Below are positions 46,958 through 55,731 of a stretch of 64,000 nt of DNA, piece by piece (position 1 is the stretch's first letter; every line of letters starts with the position of its first letter). Source of the DNA: Neorhizobium alkalisoli (GTDB lineage: Bacteria > Pseudomonadota > Alphaproteobacteria > Rhizobiales > Rhizobiaceae); NCBI RefSeq assembly GCF_002968635.1, contig NZ_PVBN01000005.1, forward strand, positions 310,001 through 374,000, written 5' to 3'. A program made the position numbers and the translations under genes. The notes below the pieces were generated by a model. It saw only the letters and a list, made by a program, of their open reading frames with translations, made no database searches and was not told the DNA's origin.

Positions 46958-48091
46958 TTATTTCACCGACTTCTCGTAGGCTTCCAAGATCGCAGTATTG
47001 TAGGGCGCGATCGGGAAGGGCTTGCCCTTCGCTGCAAGATCAGCCGGCGAGATATCGACGAAGAGCTTATTCCAGGTGGCGTCGTCCAACTCGGCCTTCA
47101 CTTTGTCCGCGTCGATGCCCGGATACCAGTTGAAACGCTTGACGATGCCCTCGGCCTGGACCTTCGGGCTGGTGGCGAGCGCGATGAACTTTTCCGCCAG
47201 ATCCTTGTTCGCAGCCTTTTCCGGCACGACATAGTGCATCGGCTGGCCGGGCATGCCGGGAGCCGGGAGGACAAGCTTGAGGGTCGGCGGCAGCTGGCCG
47301 TTTGCCTGCCAGGAATAGAACATGTCGACCCAGACCGGACCCATGGCGATTTCGCCGCGGGACAGCAGGTCAAGCGTGCCGGCATTGCCAGGGGTGAGCG
47401 TCGCGTTTTTGGTGAAATCGGCGAGGCTCTTGAAGGCCTCATCCCACTTCTTGGTTTCCTCTTCCTTGAACGGGCCGTTCATCAGCGTGTCGGCATCGCC
47501 GCCGCCGAAGGCGTAGATCCAGCCCATGACGAACGAGACGCCCGAAGCGCCGCCCTTGATGCCGTTGTAGCCGAACTGCTTCGGATGGGCTTTTGCCCAT
47601 TCTGCGAGCTCCGCATAGGACTTCGGGGGGGTCGGAACGAGCGTCGGGTTGTAAGCGATTGCCGTCTGGCTGTTGAACATCGGCATGACGTAACCCTCGA
47701 CATTGGTGCCGAGCGCCATCTTGGCATTGGCCCGGGTGACGAGCTTGCCGGTCTCGATATCACCGCGGTATTTGTCGAGATAGCTCTTGGAGACCATCGG
47801 GCCGACGAACTTTTCGTGGACGACAGCAACATCGACATCCCACTTTTCCGCCTTGGCGGAAGCCTGGGCATCGAAGCGCTCGAGGATCTTCTGAGAACCG
47901 GCATCACCGGGGCCTGTGCCGACGGCACGGACGGTGTTGCCCGGATAGGTCTTCTCGAACAGCGGACCGAGATACTGGTTGATATAGTCGACCATGTTCT
48001 GGTCGCCGGCGGTCGCAACAGTCAGCTCGCCGGCGCGAACCGGAAGCGCCGCCAGCACGACGGCGAAAGCTGCGTAGGACATTCTCTTCAT
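46958..48091 (-). CDS. ABC transporter solute-binding protein
   Basis: The 377-residue protein has a signal peptide (MKRMSYAAFAVVLAALPVRA) and the family-1/6 binding-protein fold (ELTVATAGDQNMVDYINQYL and the C-terminal PYNTAILEAYEKSVK). It is similar in layout to iron, polyamine or phosphonate-type binding proteins, and the ligand is unknown. The ATG at 48091 has GGAG upstream. It follows the ATPase gene after an 89-nt gap with a hairpin. Confidence 0.85.
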   Translation of the reverse strand: MKRMSYAAFAVVLAALPVRAGELTVATAGDQNMVDYINQYLGPLFEKTYPGNTVRAVGTGPGDAGSQKILERFDAQASAKAEKWDVDVAVVHEKFVGPMVSKSYLDKYRGDIETGKLVTRANAKMALGTNVEGYVMPMFNSQTAIAYNPTLVPTPPKSYAELAEWAKAHPKQFGYNGIKGGASGVSFVMGWIYAFGGGDADTLMNGPFKEEETKKWDEAFKSLADFTKNATLTPGNAGTLDLLSRGEIAMGPVWVDMFYSWQANGQLPPTLKLVLPAPGMPGQPMHYVVPEKAANKDLAEKFIALATSPKVQAEGIVKRFNWYPGIDADKVKAELDDATWNKLFVDISPADLAAKGKPFPIAPYNTAILEAYEKSVK

Positions 48092-48144
48092 GGGGTTTCT
48101 CCGTGAGTTGAGCAGTCTCGTTAAGGCATTAAGGCAGGCAGAAT

Positions 48145-48168
48145 TTTCCCGGTCTAAGCGCCGGGAAA
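48145..48168 (-). promoter_or_regulatory. Stem-loop between ABC ATPase and binding-protein genes
   Basis: TTTCCCGG (48145-48152) and CCGGGAAA (48161-48168) form an 8-bp stem with an 8-nt loop. On the minus strand it is followed by only a short T/A stretch. It may adjust expression of the binding protein relative to the ATPase. Confidence 0.4.
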
Positions 48169-48180
48169 TGAGGAGCCGGT

Positions 48181-49266
48181 TCAGGAAGTCGGCGAATTGA
48201 ACAGGAACAAGCTTTCGGCCGGCACATGCACGGCAACCCGCATCCCCGGCGAAAAGGCTTGGGGCGCATCGGCCATGATCTCGCGGTCGCCAAGCCGGAC
48301 CACATGCCGCCAGTGACCGCCCGGATAGGCGACGGCGAGAACTTCGCCACGAAAAGCCACACCGGGCCTGCGGGGAAGAAATTCCTCCTTGGCGAACAGG
48401 TGTGCTGCTTCGGGACGAAACCGCGCTTCGACCGCACCCGGCAACAGGTGCCGACCAGCAAGCTGCACCGTCGTCGCTTCGTTCGCAGGGCCTGCCTGCA
48501 GCATGAAGGCGTCGCCATCCGGATGACCGTTCAGGGAAAGCACGTTCTCGGCACCCATGAAGGCCGCGACGAAGGCTGAGGCCGGTCGGTTATAGACCTC
48601 TTCCGGCGAGCCATGCTGGGCGATGCGGCCGGCATTGAGGATGACGATGCGGTCGGCCATCACCATGGCCTCCTCGCGATCGTGGGTGACGTGGATCGCC
48701 GTAATGCCAAGGCGCTTCTGCAGTGCGCGCAGCTCGTGACGTACGGACAGGCGGATGCGAGCGTCGAGGTTCGACAACGGTTCGTCGAGCAGCAGGATTT
48801 CCGGATCGATGGCAAGCGCCCGGCCGAGCGCAACGCGCTGCCGCTGGCCGCCGGACAAAGCCTGCGGTTTGCGCGCCTCCAGCCCTTCCAGGCCAAGCAT
48901 CGCCTGCATGGCGGAAACGCGCGACGCGATCTCCGCCCGCGCGACGCCCTTCAGCTTCAGCCCGTAGCCGATGTTCTGCGCGACCGTCATGTGCGGCCAG
49001 AGTGCATAGGACTGGAAAACGAGCGCCATGCCGCGCTTGTCCGGCGGCAGATGGGTCACGTCGCGATGGCGCACCTTCACTTCGCCGGACGAAGGGCTGA
49101 TGAAGCCGGCCAGCAGGCGCAGAAGCGTGGTCTTGCCGCAGCCCGACGAGCCGAGCAGGGCTACGAACTCGCCTTTGGCGATCGACAGGTCGATATCGCT
49201 CAGAACCTGCGTGGAGCCATAACGACTGGCGACCCCGCGCAATTCCAAAAACCCGTCCCGTTCCAT
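48181..49266 (-). CDS. ABC transporter ATP-binding subunit (PotA/UgpC-like)
   Basis: The 361-residue protein has Walker A GSSGCGKTT near residue 40, the Q-loop (LVFQSYALWPH), signature LSGGQRQRVALGRAL near 135, Walker B ILLLDEPLSNLD near 155, the H-loop (HVTHDREEA), and a C-terminal TOBE-like domain from about 240. It is the first gene of this transporter operon. It is also the only ATPase for the two importers in this part of the window, so it could serve the ugp permeases too. The ATG at 49266 is used; an upstream extension lacks similarity. Confidence 0.85.
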   Translation of the reverse strand: MERDGFLELRGVASRYGSTQVLSDIDLSIAKGEFVALLGSSGCGKTTLLRLLAGFISPSSGEVKVRHRDVTHLPPDKRGMALVFQSYALWPHMTVAQNIGYGLKLKGVARAEIASRVSAMQAMLGLEGLEARKPQALSGGQRQRVALGRALAIDPEILLLDEPLSNLDARIRLSVRHELRALQKRLGITAIHVTHDREEAMVMADRIVILNAGRIAQHGSPEEVYNRPASAFVAAFMGAENVLSLNGHPDGDAFMLQAGPANEATTVQLAGRHLLPGAVEARFRPEAAHLFAKEEFLPRRPGVAFRGEVLAVAYPGGHWRHVVRLGDREIMADAPQAFSPGMRVAVHVPAESLFLFNSPTS

Positions 49267-49377
49267 CCAGCCCCCTCTTGCACAGCCGTGCAACCTTGCT
49301 GGAGGCTTCTTAGGGCCAGAGTTTTACAAGCGGATGACACCGGCTATTTTATATGGAGAAGCGCAAGGATAGTCAGC

Positions 49378-50061
49378 TCAGACTTCCATGGGCAGTGAAG
49401 CTTCGAGGCGGATGAGCGCTTCTGCGAGCTCGTCTGCGCCGGTTGCCACCAAGATAGCACCCGCTTCCTTGAGTACCAGCGCGCGGTCTGGACGCGGATC
49501 GGCGGGATCGACAAAACCGATCGCCGTCATGCCAGCCGCCTTCGCCCCCTTGATGCCATGGGCGCTGTCATCGATTACCACGCAATGCGCGGGATCGACC
49601 CCGACGGTTTCAGCACAGAAATGGAAGAGATCCGGCGCCGGCTTCGGCCGCTCTACCACATCGGCGCTAAAGACGGACGGGGCGAAGGCGTGCCAAAGAT
49701 CGAACAGGCCGAGGCTCTTCGCCAGCCGCTCCGTCGAACTGTTGGAGGCAACGCATTTTCGGTGCGGCAGCGACCGGACCAGCTTTTCCATGCCGGGCAT
49801 CGGCTCCAGCGAGCGGGCGAATTCCGGATAAATATCGAGATGCCAGGCCTCGAAGACCGAATCCAGATTGCCGATGCCGAGCTCTTCCGTGCAGATGCGG
49901 CGGATAGCGGTGGCGGAATTGCCGGTGAACCGGACCAGAACCTCTTCGGCGGTGATCGCCGCGCCGGCATCCTGGAGAGCCTTGGCAAGCGTACGGCTGG
50001 CGATCGGCTCGCTGTTGATCAGCACGCCGTCACAATCGAAAATCAGAAGATCTATCTGCAT
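49378..50061 (-). CDS. HAD-superfamily phosphatase (subfamily IA)
   Basis: The 227-residue hydrolase has motif I DCDGVLINSEP (nucleophile Asp near residue 8), motif II ASNSST near 105, and motif III/IV KPAPDLFHFCAETVG and VVIDDSAHGIKGAKAAG near 150-170. It is close to phosphoglycolate/sugar-phosphate phosphatases; the substrate is unknown. It lies 23 nt after the PhoD gene in the same direction, consistent with a phosphate-salvage function. Confidence 0.8.
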   Translation of the reverse strand: MQIDLLIFDCDGVLINSEPIASRTLAKALQDAGAAITAEEVLVRFTGNSATAIRRICTEELGIGNLDSVFEAWHLDIYPEFARSLEPMPGMEKLVRSLPHRKCVASNSSTERLAKSLGLFDLWHAFAPSVFSADVVERPKPAPDLFHFCAETVGVDPAHCVVIDDSAHGIKGAKAAGMTAIGFVDPADPRPDRALVLKEAGAILVATGADELAEALIRLEASLPMEV

Positions 50062-50084
50062 GAAGGTCCAATTCAAATGAGGCG

Positions 50085-51608
50085 TCAAAGCCGATTGACG
50101 CCAGCAGCGCCGTCGGCGACGGCAAAACGCTGGAAAACGGCGGCGGCGGAATTCTGCTGTTTGCGGTCGGTTATACCGATGAAATCCACCTCCGCGGAAC
50201 GCTCGCTGAGACGCACGATGGCGTAACCATGCTTGTCGGAGGCAAACCTGAGATGTGGATTCTCGGCGAGAGCCGTTGAAAGGCTCGCCGCAGACGGAGC
50301 ATCCGAGGTGATCGAGCCGCAGACGAATTCGCTGGCGACCGGCAGAGCCTTCTCATCGGCGAAATCGCGCTTCACATCGGCAGCATAGAAGGCGTGCAGA
50401 TCGCCCCCGATGACAAGGGGGTTCGAGGGCGCCGAAGACTGAACGGCACTCAGCAGCCTGCCGCGCGCGGCACGATAGCCGTCCCAGCCGTCAAGATTGT
50501 AACCCGTCTCCGGGCCCGCCTTGGTGTCCCGTTCCGAAAGCAGCGTCTGCTGGGCGATGATGTTCCATTTCGCCTGCGAGCCGACAAGCGTCCTGCCAAG
50601 CCACTCTTCCTGTGCCGGGCCGAGCATGGTGCGCTCGGGCTGGTCCGCGGCGGCGGAACCCCGGAGCTGCGGCGAGCGGTATTGCCGTGTATCGAGCAGG
50701 GTCAAGCCGAGCAGATTGCCAAAGCGGTAGTGATCATAGATGCGGAGCGCGTCGAAGCCGGCAGCGAGCGCCGGCGAGACGGGCATATGCTCGAACCAGG
50801 CCTGATAGGCAGCACGGCGACGGGCGAGGAATTCCGCCGGGTTCGGGGCATCCGGCGCGCGATCAGCCGCGTAATTGTTTGTGACCTCGTGATCGTCCCA
50901 CACCGCGAGCCAGGGGAAAGCGGCATGCGCCGCCTGCAATTGCGGGTCAGCCTTGTAGAGCGCGTAACGATCGCGGAATTCATAGAGAAGCGAAGGCACG
51001 CCGGTTTGATGCCGGCGGATAAGCTCGGTACCATAGCTTCGTTCGTAGATGTAGTCACCGAGATGCACGACGAGGTCGAGATCCTTCCCGGCCATGTCGC
51101 CATAGGCGCTGTAGAAACCTTGCTCGTACTGCTGGCAGGAAGCGAAGGCAAACCGGAAGGCGTCGGCACGTTCAGGCGCAGTTCGGGTGCGCCCGACGGC
51201 GCTTGTCGCGTTCCCGGAGCGGAAGCGGTAGAAATACCAGCGGCCGGGCTCAAGGCCCTTCACTTCCACGTGCACCGAATGCGCGAATTCCGGCACGGCG
51301 CGGAAAAGGCCGGATTGGACCGGTTTCGAAAACGCCTCGTCCTCGGCGACCATCCATTCCACGTCCACGGGTTCCGCCACAAGCTTGGGAGCCAGGGCGA
51401 ATGGATCGGCGGCGGTGGCCGCAGACGTATCGTCCATAATCAGTCGCGTCCAGATGACGACGCTGTCCGCCCTTGGCGAACCGGAGGCGACGCCAAGAGA
51501 AAACGGATCAGCCTTGAAGTTTGCTGCACGTGCAAGTCCGAGCGGCCGCCAGACGGCGGCCGCCGCAAGTCCGCCTGCCAGCAGGCTTCGCCGGTCAATG
51601 CGCGGCAT
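50085..51608 (-). CDS. phoD: PhoD-family alkaline phosphatase/phosphodiesterase, Tat-exported
   Basis: The 507-residue protein begins with a twin-arginine signal (RIDRRSLLAGG, Arg6-Arg7) and ends its signal near LARA at residue 28. The PhoD domain shows the metal-site motifs FAFASCQQYEQG near 153, VVHLGDYIYE near 178 and WLAVWDDHEVTNNY near 230, with GGDLHAFYAADV near 410. It removes phosphate from mono- and diesters in the periplasm. Its start overlaps the ugpQ stop by 14 nt. Confidence 0.88.
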   Translation of the reverse strand: MPRIDRRSLLAGGLAAAAVWRPLGLARAANFKADPFSLGVASGSPRADSVVIWTRLIMDDTSAATAADPFALAPKLVAEPVDVEWMVAEDEAFSKPVQSGLFRAVPEFAHSVHVEVKGLEPGRWYFYRFRSGNATSAVGRTRTAPERADAFRFAFASCQQYEQGFYSAYGDMAGKDLDLVVHLGDYIYERSYGTELIRRHQTGVPSLLYEFRDRYALYKADPQLQAAHAAFPWLAVWDDHEVTNNYAADRAPDAPNPAEFLARRRAAYQAWFEHMPVSPALAAGFDALRIYDHYRFGNLLGLTLLDTRQYRSPQLRGSAAADQPERTMLGPAQEEWLGRTLVGSQAKWNIIAQQTLLSERDTKAGPETGYNLDGWDGYRAARGRLLSAVQSSAPSNPLVIGGDLHAFYAADVKRDFADEKALPVASEFVCGSITSDAPSAASLSTALAENPHLRFASDKHGYAIVRLSERSAEVDFIGITDRKQQNSAAAVFQRFAVADGAAGVNRL

Positions 51609-52347
51609 CGAACAGTCCTTCTCGCGCTTTCACAGCCAGGTCCGGTCGATCGGTGGTGATCTGGCGGATCGGCTGCTTCAGCCAAAACGACAGATCATCC
51701 GGCTCGTTCGGCACCCAGACACCCAGCTTTTCCGCCGGTATCAAGGCGGAAAGCAGATCCCATTCCTCGGAGAGCAGCGCCTTCTCGATGGCAAGCACGT
51801 CGGACACCTGCAGCATGAACTCGACCGACTGCCTCAGGCCCCGAACCTCGACGGACTTATGATTGAGCGAAGAAAGCCGGCGGATATGCGGTGCCACGTC
51901 ACCGACTTTCTTCAGGACATCACCGTTAAAGCTCGTCAGGAACGCGCGATCGGCGAGGCCGAAGCGGTCCAGCTCCGCAGCCGCCTTTGCTTCAAGACCG
52001 TCGTAGGGCTTGCCGTCGGCATCCGCCTTGAGCTCCACATGCAGTTCGAGGCCGGTCGGCGCGTAGATCTCCAGCACCTCCTCAAGGGTCGGTATGCGTT
52101 CACCGGTACCTTTGAGGATGACCGAGCGGTATTCGCCGGCGGCAAGATCAGCCACACGGCCGGACCGCTCCGTCGTGCGATCAAGCGTCGCGTCATGGAT
52201 GACCAGAAATTCGCCAGCAGCGCTGAGATGCACGTCGAACTCCACGGATTCGACCTCAAGCCCGATGAGGTTGCGGAAGCCTGAGAGACTGTTCTCTGCC
52301 CAGAGATTGCGAGCGCCGCGATGGCCGACGATGATCGGAGTGGTCAT
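51595..52347 (-). CDS. ugpQ: Glycerophosphodiester phosphodiesterase UgpQ-like
   Basis: The 250-residue TIM-barrel enzyme has the catalytic GHRGARNLWAENSL near residue 8 and EFDVHLSAAGEFLVIHDATL near 37. It hydrolyses glycerophosphodiesters to glycerol-3-phosphate and an alcohol in the cytoplasm. No signal peptide is present. It follows ugpE after 12 nt, as ugpQ follows the transporter genes in E. coli, and it overlaps the PhoD gene. Confidence 0.85.
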   Translation of the reverse strand: MTTPIIVGHRGARNLWAENSLSGFRNLIGLEVESVEFDVHLSAAGEFLVIHDATLDRTTERSGRVADLAAGEYRSVILKGTGERIPTLEEVLEIYAPTGLELHVELKADADGKPYDGLEAKAAAELDRFGLADRAFLTSFNGDVLKKVGDVAPHIRRLSSLNHKSVEVRGLRQSVEFMLQVSDVLAIEKALLSEEWDLLSALIPAEKLGVWVPNEPDDLSFWLKQPIRQITTDRPDLAVKAREGLFDAAH

Positions 52348-52359
52348 TGGAAATACCTC

Positions 52360-53280
52360 TTATTTGCTGGAATCCACCAGGCCCCTGGTGAACCACCGTT
52401 GCATCAGGAGAATGACGAGCGCAGGGGGCGCCATAACGAAAAAGGAAGCCGCCATTGCCAGGTGCCAGGCTGGCTGGGCATCGGCCACGGGGATCAGATC
52501 CTTCAGTCCGATCATCGCAGTGTACATCTCCTTTTCAGTGGTGAAGAGCAGAGGCCACAGATACTGGTTCCAGCCATAGAGGAAGAGGATGATCGACAGC
52601 GCCGCGATATTGGAGCTGGATAGCGGCAGCAGCACGTCGCGGAAGAATTTCAAAGGACCTGCACCATCGAGCTTGGCCGCCTCGCAGAGTTCGTCCGGGA
52701 CGGTCAGGAAGAATTGGCGAAACAGAAAGGTCGCGGATGCCGAGGCGATCAGGGGCAGGATGAGGCCGCCATAGGTGTTGATCATGTTCCACTGCAGGGC
52801 CGCTTCGAGTTGATAGCCGGTCGTGCTGGCGAGGAAACCGGTCAAGCCAATCGCTCCGAAGAAGGAACGAAGCGGCCCTCCAGCATCCGCCACAGCCTCA
52901 TAGGTCGGGATGATACGCACTTCGACCGGCAGCATCAGCGAGATGAAGATCAGCCAGAAAGCCGTCATGCGGAAAGGAAAGCGGAAATAGGTGACTGCAA
53001 AACCGGCAATGACAGAGACAGCCAGCTTGCCGACGACGATGCCGACCGTGACGATAATCGAATTGAGGTAGAGTCGCCCGAAATCGCCTTCCTTCCACGC
53101 CGAAACCGTGTTTTCGACGAAATGGTCGCCCGGCACCAGCGGGAACGGTACCTGCTGCACCTCACTGACTGTGAGCGAACCGGCGACAAAGGCGAAGTAG
53201 AGTGGCAGGCAGACGACGGCGGCGCCGATCAGAAGCACCACATGGCAGAACAGGGAAAGCCAGATATGCCGTTCGACCAT
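52360..53280 (-). CDS. ugpE: Glycerol-3-phosphate-type ABC permease UgpE
   Basis: The 306-residue permease has about six membrane segments and the EAA loop (DELCEAAKLDGAGPLKFFRD near residue 197). It is the second permease of the ugp-type importer. The ATG at 53280 is favoured by an AGGTG site; a GTG at 53286 that overlaps the ugpA stop is the alternative. Confidence 0.82.
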   Translation of the reverse strand: MVERHIWLSLFCHVVLLIGAAVVCLPLYFAFVAGSLTVSEVQQVPFPLVPGDHFVENTVSAWKEGDFGRLYLNSIIVTVGIVVGKLAVSVIAGFAVTYFRFPFRMTAFWLIFISLMLPVEVRIIPTYEAVADAGGPLRSFFGAIGLTGFLASTTGYQLEAALQWNMINTYGGLILPLIASASATFLFRQFFLTVPDELCEAAKLDGAGPLKFFRDVLLPLSSSNIAALSIILFLYGWNQYLWPLLFTTEKEMYTAMIGLKDLIPVADAQPAWHLAMAASFFVMAPPALVILLMQRWFTRGLVDSSK

Positions 53281-53282
53281 GG

Positions 53283-54254
53283 TCACACCTGATAGTTGAC
53301 TTTACGCTCGACGGCGCGGAACTGCAGGACCGTGAAGAGGACGGCAATCGCCATCAGCACCACGGATTGGGCGGCGGAAGAGCCGAGATCGAGCTGGCGG
53401 AATCCGTCCTGGTAGACCTTGTAGACCAGCGTGTTGGTGCTGCCGGCCGGGCCGCCATGGGTAATGACGTCGATGATACCGAAGGTCTCGAAGAGACCGT
53501 AAACGAAATTCATGACGATCAGGAAGAAGATCGTCGGCGCGGCCATCGGCAGCGTGATCGTCAGGAAACGCCGAATAGGCCCTGCGCCGTCGATTGCGCC
53601 TGCCTCGATGACGGAGGCTGGCACCGCGAGAAAGGCCGCGACGAGGAAGATGTAGTCGTAACAGACATGTTTCCAGATTGCCGCCACCGAGACCAGAAGA
53701 AGCGCATCGGACGGGCGGCGGTTCGGATCCCAGGCATATCCGAGCTCGTGCAGCATCTGGGCCAGCGGCCCGACGGTCGGGTTGAAGAGAAACGCCCAGA
53801 GCACCCCGGAAATCGCCGGCGCGATGGCATAGGGTAAGAGGATGACGCCTTTGTAGATCGCCCGGCCGCGCATCACCTGATCGGTGGCAAACGCGAAGAG
53901 GCCGGCGACAAAGAGCGTCACGAAGCATTGGACCGTGGTGAACCATAAGGTCAGCACCGCGCTGTCGCGGTATTCCGGGCTCGAAAACAGCATGGTGAAA
54001 TTATCAAGGCCGACGAAGATCATCGTCGCCCCGAAGGGATCCACCTGCACGAAAGCGAGCGAAAGCGCCTTCCAGGTGGGAATGAAAAAGAAAAAGAGCA
54101 GGATGAGGAGCTGCGGGGCAAGAAGACCCGCTGCCAACCAGGGCCGCCGGAAATGCGAGGCCTTCAACCCAGTTTCCGACGACCCGACGAGCGAACCCAG
54201 CTTGAGCCGCAACGGGAAACGAGGGCGCGTCGCCGCGCCCACGTTCAGCCTCAT
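53283..54254 (-). CDS. ugpA: Glycerol-3-phosphate-type ABC permease UgpA
   Basis: The 323-residue permease has about six membrane segments after a ~30-residue polar N-terminus, and the EAA loop (PASVIEAGAIDGAGPIRRFL near residue 220). The ATG at 54254 lies 4 nt after the ugpB stop; the in-frame extension to 54518 lies inside ugpB and is not real. Confidence 0.82.
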   Translation of the reverse strand: MRLNVGAATRPRFPLRLKLGSLVGSSETGLKASHFRRPWLAAGLLAPQLLILLFFFFIPTWKALSLAFVQVDPFGATMIFVGLDNFTMLFSSPEYRDSAVLTLWFTTVQCFVTLFVAGLFAFATDQVMRGRAIYKGVILLPYAIAPAISGVLWAFLFNPTVGPLAQMLHELGYAWDPNRRPSDALLLVSVAAIWKHVCYDYIFLVAAFLAVPASVIEAGAIDGAGPIRRFLTITLPMAAPTIFFLIVMNFVYGLFETFGIIDVITHGGPAGSTNTLVYKVYQDGFRQLDLGSSAAQSVVLMAIAVLFTVLQFRAVERKVNYQV

Positions 54255-54258
54255 GGCA

Positions 54259-55584
54259 TCACTTGCCGGCATGGAGTTTCTCGTACTGGCGCAGGATTTC
54301 GTTGCCGCGCTTGACGGAGCTGTCGAGCGCTTCCTGCGGAGTCTTCTTGCCGGTCCAGACAGCCTGCATTTCCTCAAGCAGGATCGCGGTCGACTGATTG
54401 TGGTTGCCGAAGCGGAAGCCACGGGAATTGTCGGTCGGCTCGCCGCGGGAGAGCTGCTCGATAGCAATCTCACGGGTCGGGTGATCCTTGAAATAACCTT
54501 CCTGCTTAATCTTCGCATAGGCGGCGTTGGTCACCGGAACATAACCGGTCGCCTTGCTCCACCATTCCTGCACGTTGGGTTGAGCAACATAGTTGAAGAA
54601 GGCGGCAACACCTGCCTGAACCTCTTCCGGCTTGCCCTTGATCGCCCAAAGGGCGGCGCCGCCGATCGTGCTGTTCTTCGGCTGGACGCCTTCCTCATGC
54701 GGCATGACCGCGGCGCTCCACTTGAACTTGGCATCCGCCTCGACGGCCGAATGGCTGGCTGTGGAATTGATGATCGAGGCGCAGGTGCCCGAGGTGTAGA
54801 GGCTGATCGGCGCCACGCCCTGACCGGCGATCTTCAGCACGCCGTCATCGATCCACTTCTTCAGTCGCGCGACCTGCCCGACGACGGAAGTCTTGTTGTA
54901 GACGAATTCGGTGTCAAGGCCGCCATAGCCGTTGGCTTTGGTGCCGAAAGGCTGATCGTTGATGGCCGAATAATTCTCGATCAGGCTCCACTGGAAGTCG
55001 CCCGGCAATGCCATGGGGCAGTCGGTGACCTTCTTTTCCTTCAGCGCATAGAGCTGCTTTTCAAGCCCCTGCCAGGTATCGGCGGGCGCGTCAAAGCCAG
55101 CGGCCTTGAAGGCATCGGCATTGTACCAGAGGATCGGCGTCGAGGAGTTGAAAGGCAGTGCCGCCGGCTTGCCGTTGACAATGTAAAAACCTGCCACCGG
55201 CTTTACGAAATCGCTCCAGTCGATCTTATAGCCCTGCTTGGCCATCAATTCATCCGCCGGGATAATGGCGCTGGATTTCAGCATGGTCATGAAGCCGCGC
55301 TCCGCCGACTGAAGGATAGCCGGCTGCTGGTTGACGCGGTAGGCGGCGACCATGGCCGCCATCGTCTCTTCGTAATTGCCCTTGAACGTGCCGACAACCT
55401 CGTACTTGTCCTGCGACTTGTTGAAGTCGGAGATCAACTGCTGCACGGTTTCGCCAAGCTTGCCGGAAATGGCGTACCACCATTCGATCTTGACGCGTTC
55501 CGCCGCTGAAGCACCGGCCGCGCCCATCAGCAACGCACCGGCGGCAAGCAGGCCGGCAACCGATTTCATATATGTCGAAGCCAT
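54259..55584 (-). CDS. ugpB: Glycerol-3-phosphate-type solute-binding protein UgpB
   Basis: The 441-residue protein has a signal peptide ending near ASAAE (about residue 28) and a family-1 binding fold. The C-terminal block EPTDNSRGFRFGNHNQ, followed by AVWTGKKTPQEALDSSVKRG, is close to UgpB of enterobacteria. It would bind sn-glycerol-3-phosphate or glycerophosphodiesters. The ATG at 55584 has AAGGA upstream. It leads the operon and is divergent from the SorC-type regulator. Confidence 0.85.
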   Translation of the reverse strand: MASTYMKSVAGLLAAGALLMGAAGASAAERVKIEWWYAISGKLGETVQQLISDFNKSQDKYEVVGTFKGNYEETMAAMVAAYRVNQQPAILQSAERGFMTMLKSSAIIPADELMAKQGYKIDWSDFVKPVAGFYIVNGKPAALPFNSSTPILWYNADAFKAAGFDAPADTWQGLEKQLYALKEKKVTDCPMALPGDFQWSLIENYSAINDQPFGTKANGYGGLDTEFVYNKTSVVGQVARLKKWIDDGVLKIAGQGVAPISLYTSGTCASIINSTASHSAVEADAKFKWSAAVMPHEEGVQPKNSTIGGAALWAIKGKPEEVQAGVAAFFNYVAQPNVQEWWSKATGYVPVTNAAYAKIKQEGYFKDHPTREIAIEQLSRGEPTDNSRGFRFGNHNQSTAILLEEMQAVWTGKKTPQEALDSSVKRGNEILRQYEKLHAGK

Positions 55585-55676
55585 GTTTCGGATCCTTCTA
55601 CCGGGTCTTTCTCATGACCCGCCTTGTTTCGGTTCTGGCCATCTCCATCAGTCTGGGTTAGCCATGACATGCACGG

Positions 55677-55697
55677 GTTACGTTACATATGTTACAT
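55677..55697. promoter_or_regulatory. GTTAC(A/G)T repeat cluster before the SorC-type regulator
   Basis: GTTACGT (55677-55683), GTTACAT (55682-55688) and GTTACAT (55691-55697) surround an ACATATGT palindrome (55685-55692) in the divergent promoter region between ugpB and the regulator. It is a candidate binding site for that regulator; no PhoB box was recognised. Confidence 0.4.
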
Positions 55698-55731
55698 CGT
55701 TGTGACGTTTGTACAAGCGGGTGATGGGGAT

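Noticed and set aside
53884-55509. A 541-residue plus-strand open frame across ugpA and ugpB
   Set aside because: It crosses two well-identified genes and has no recognisable domain.
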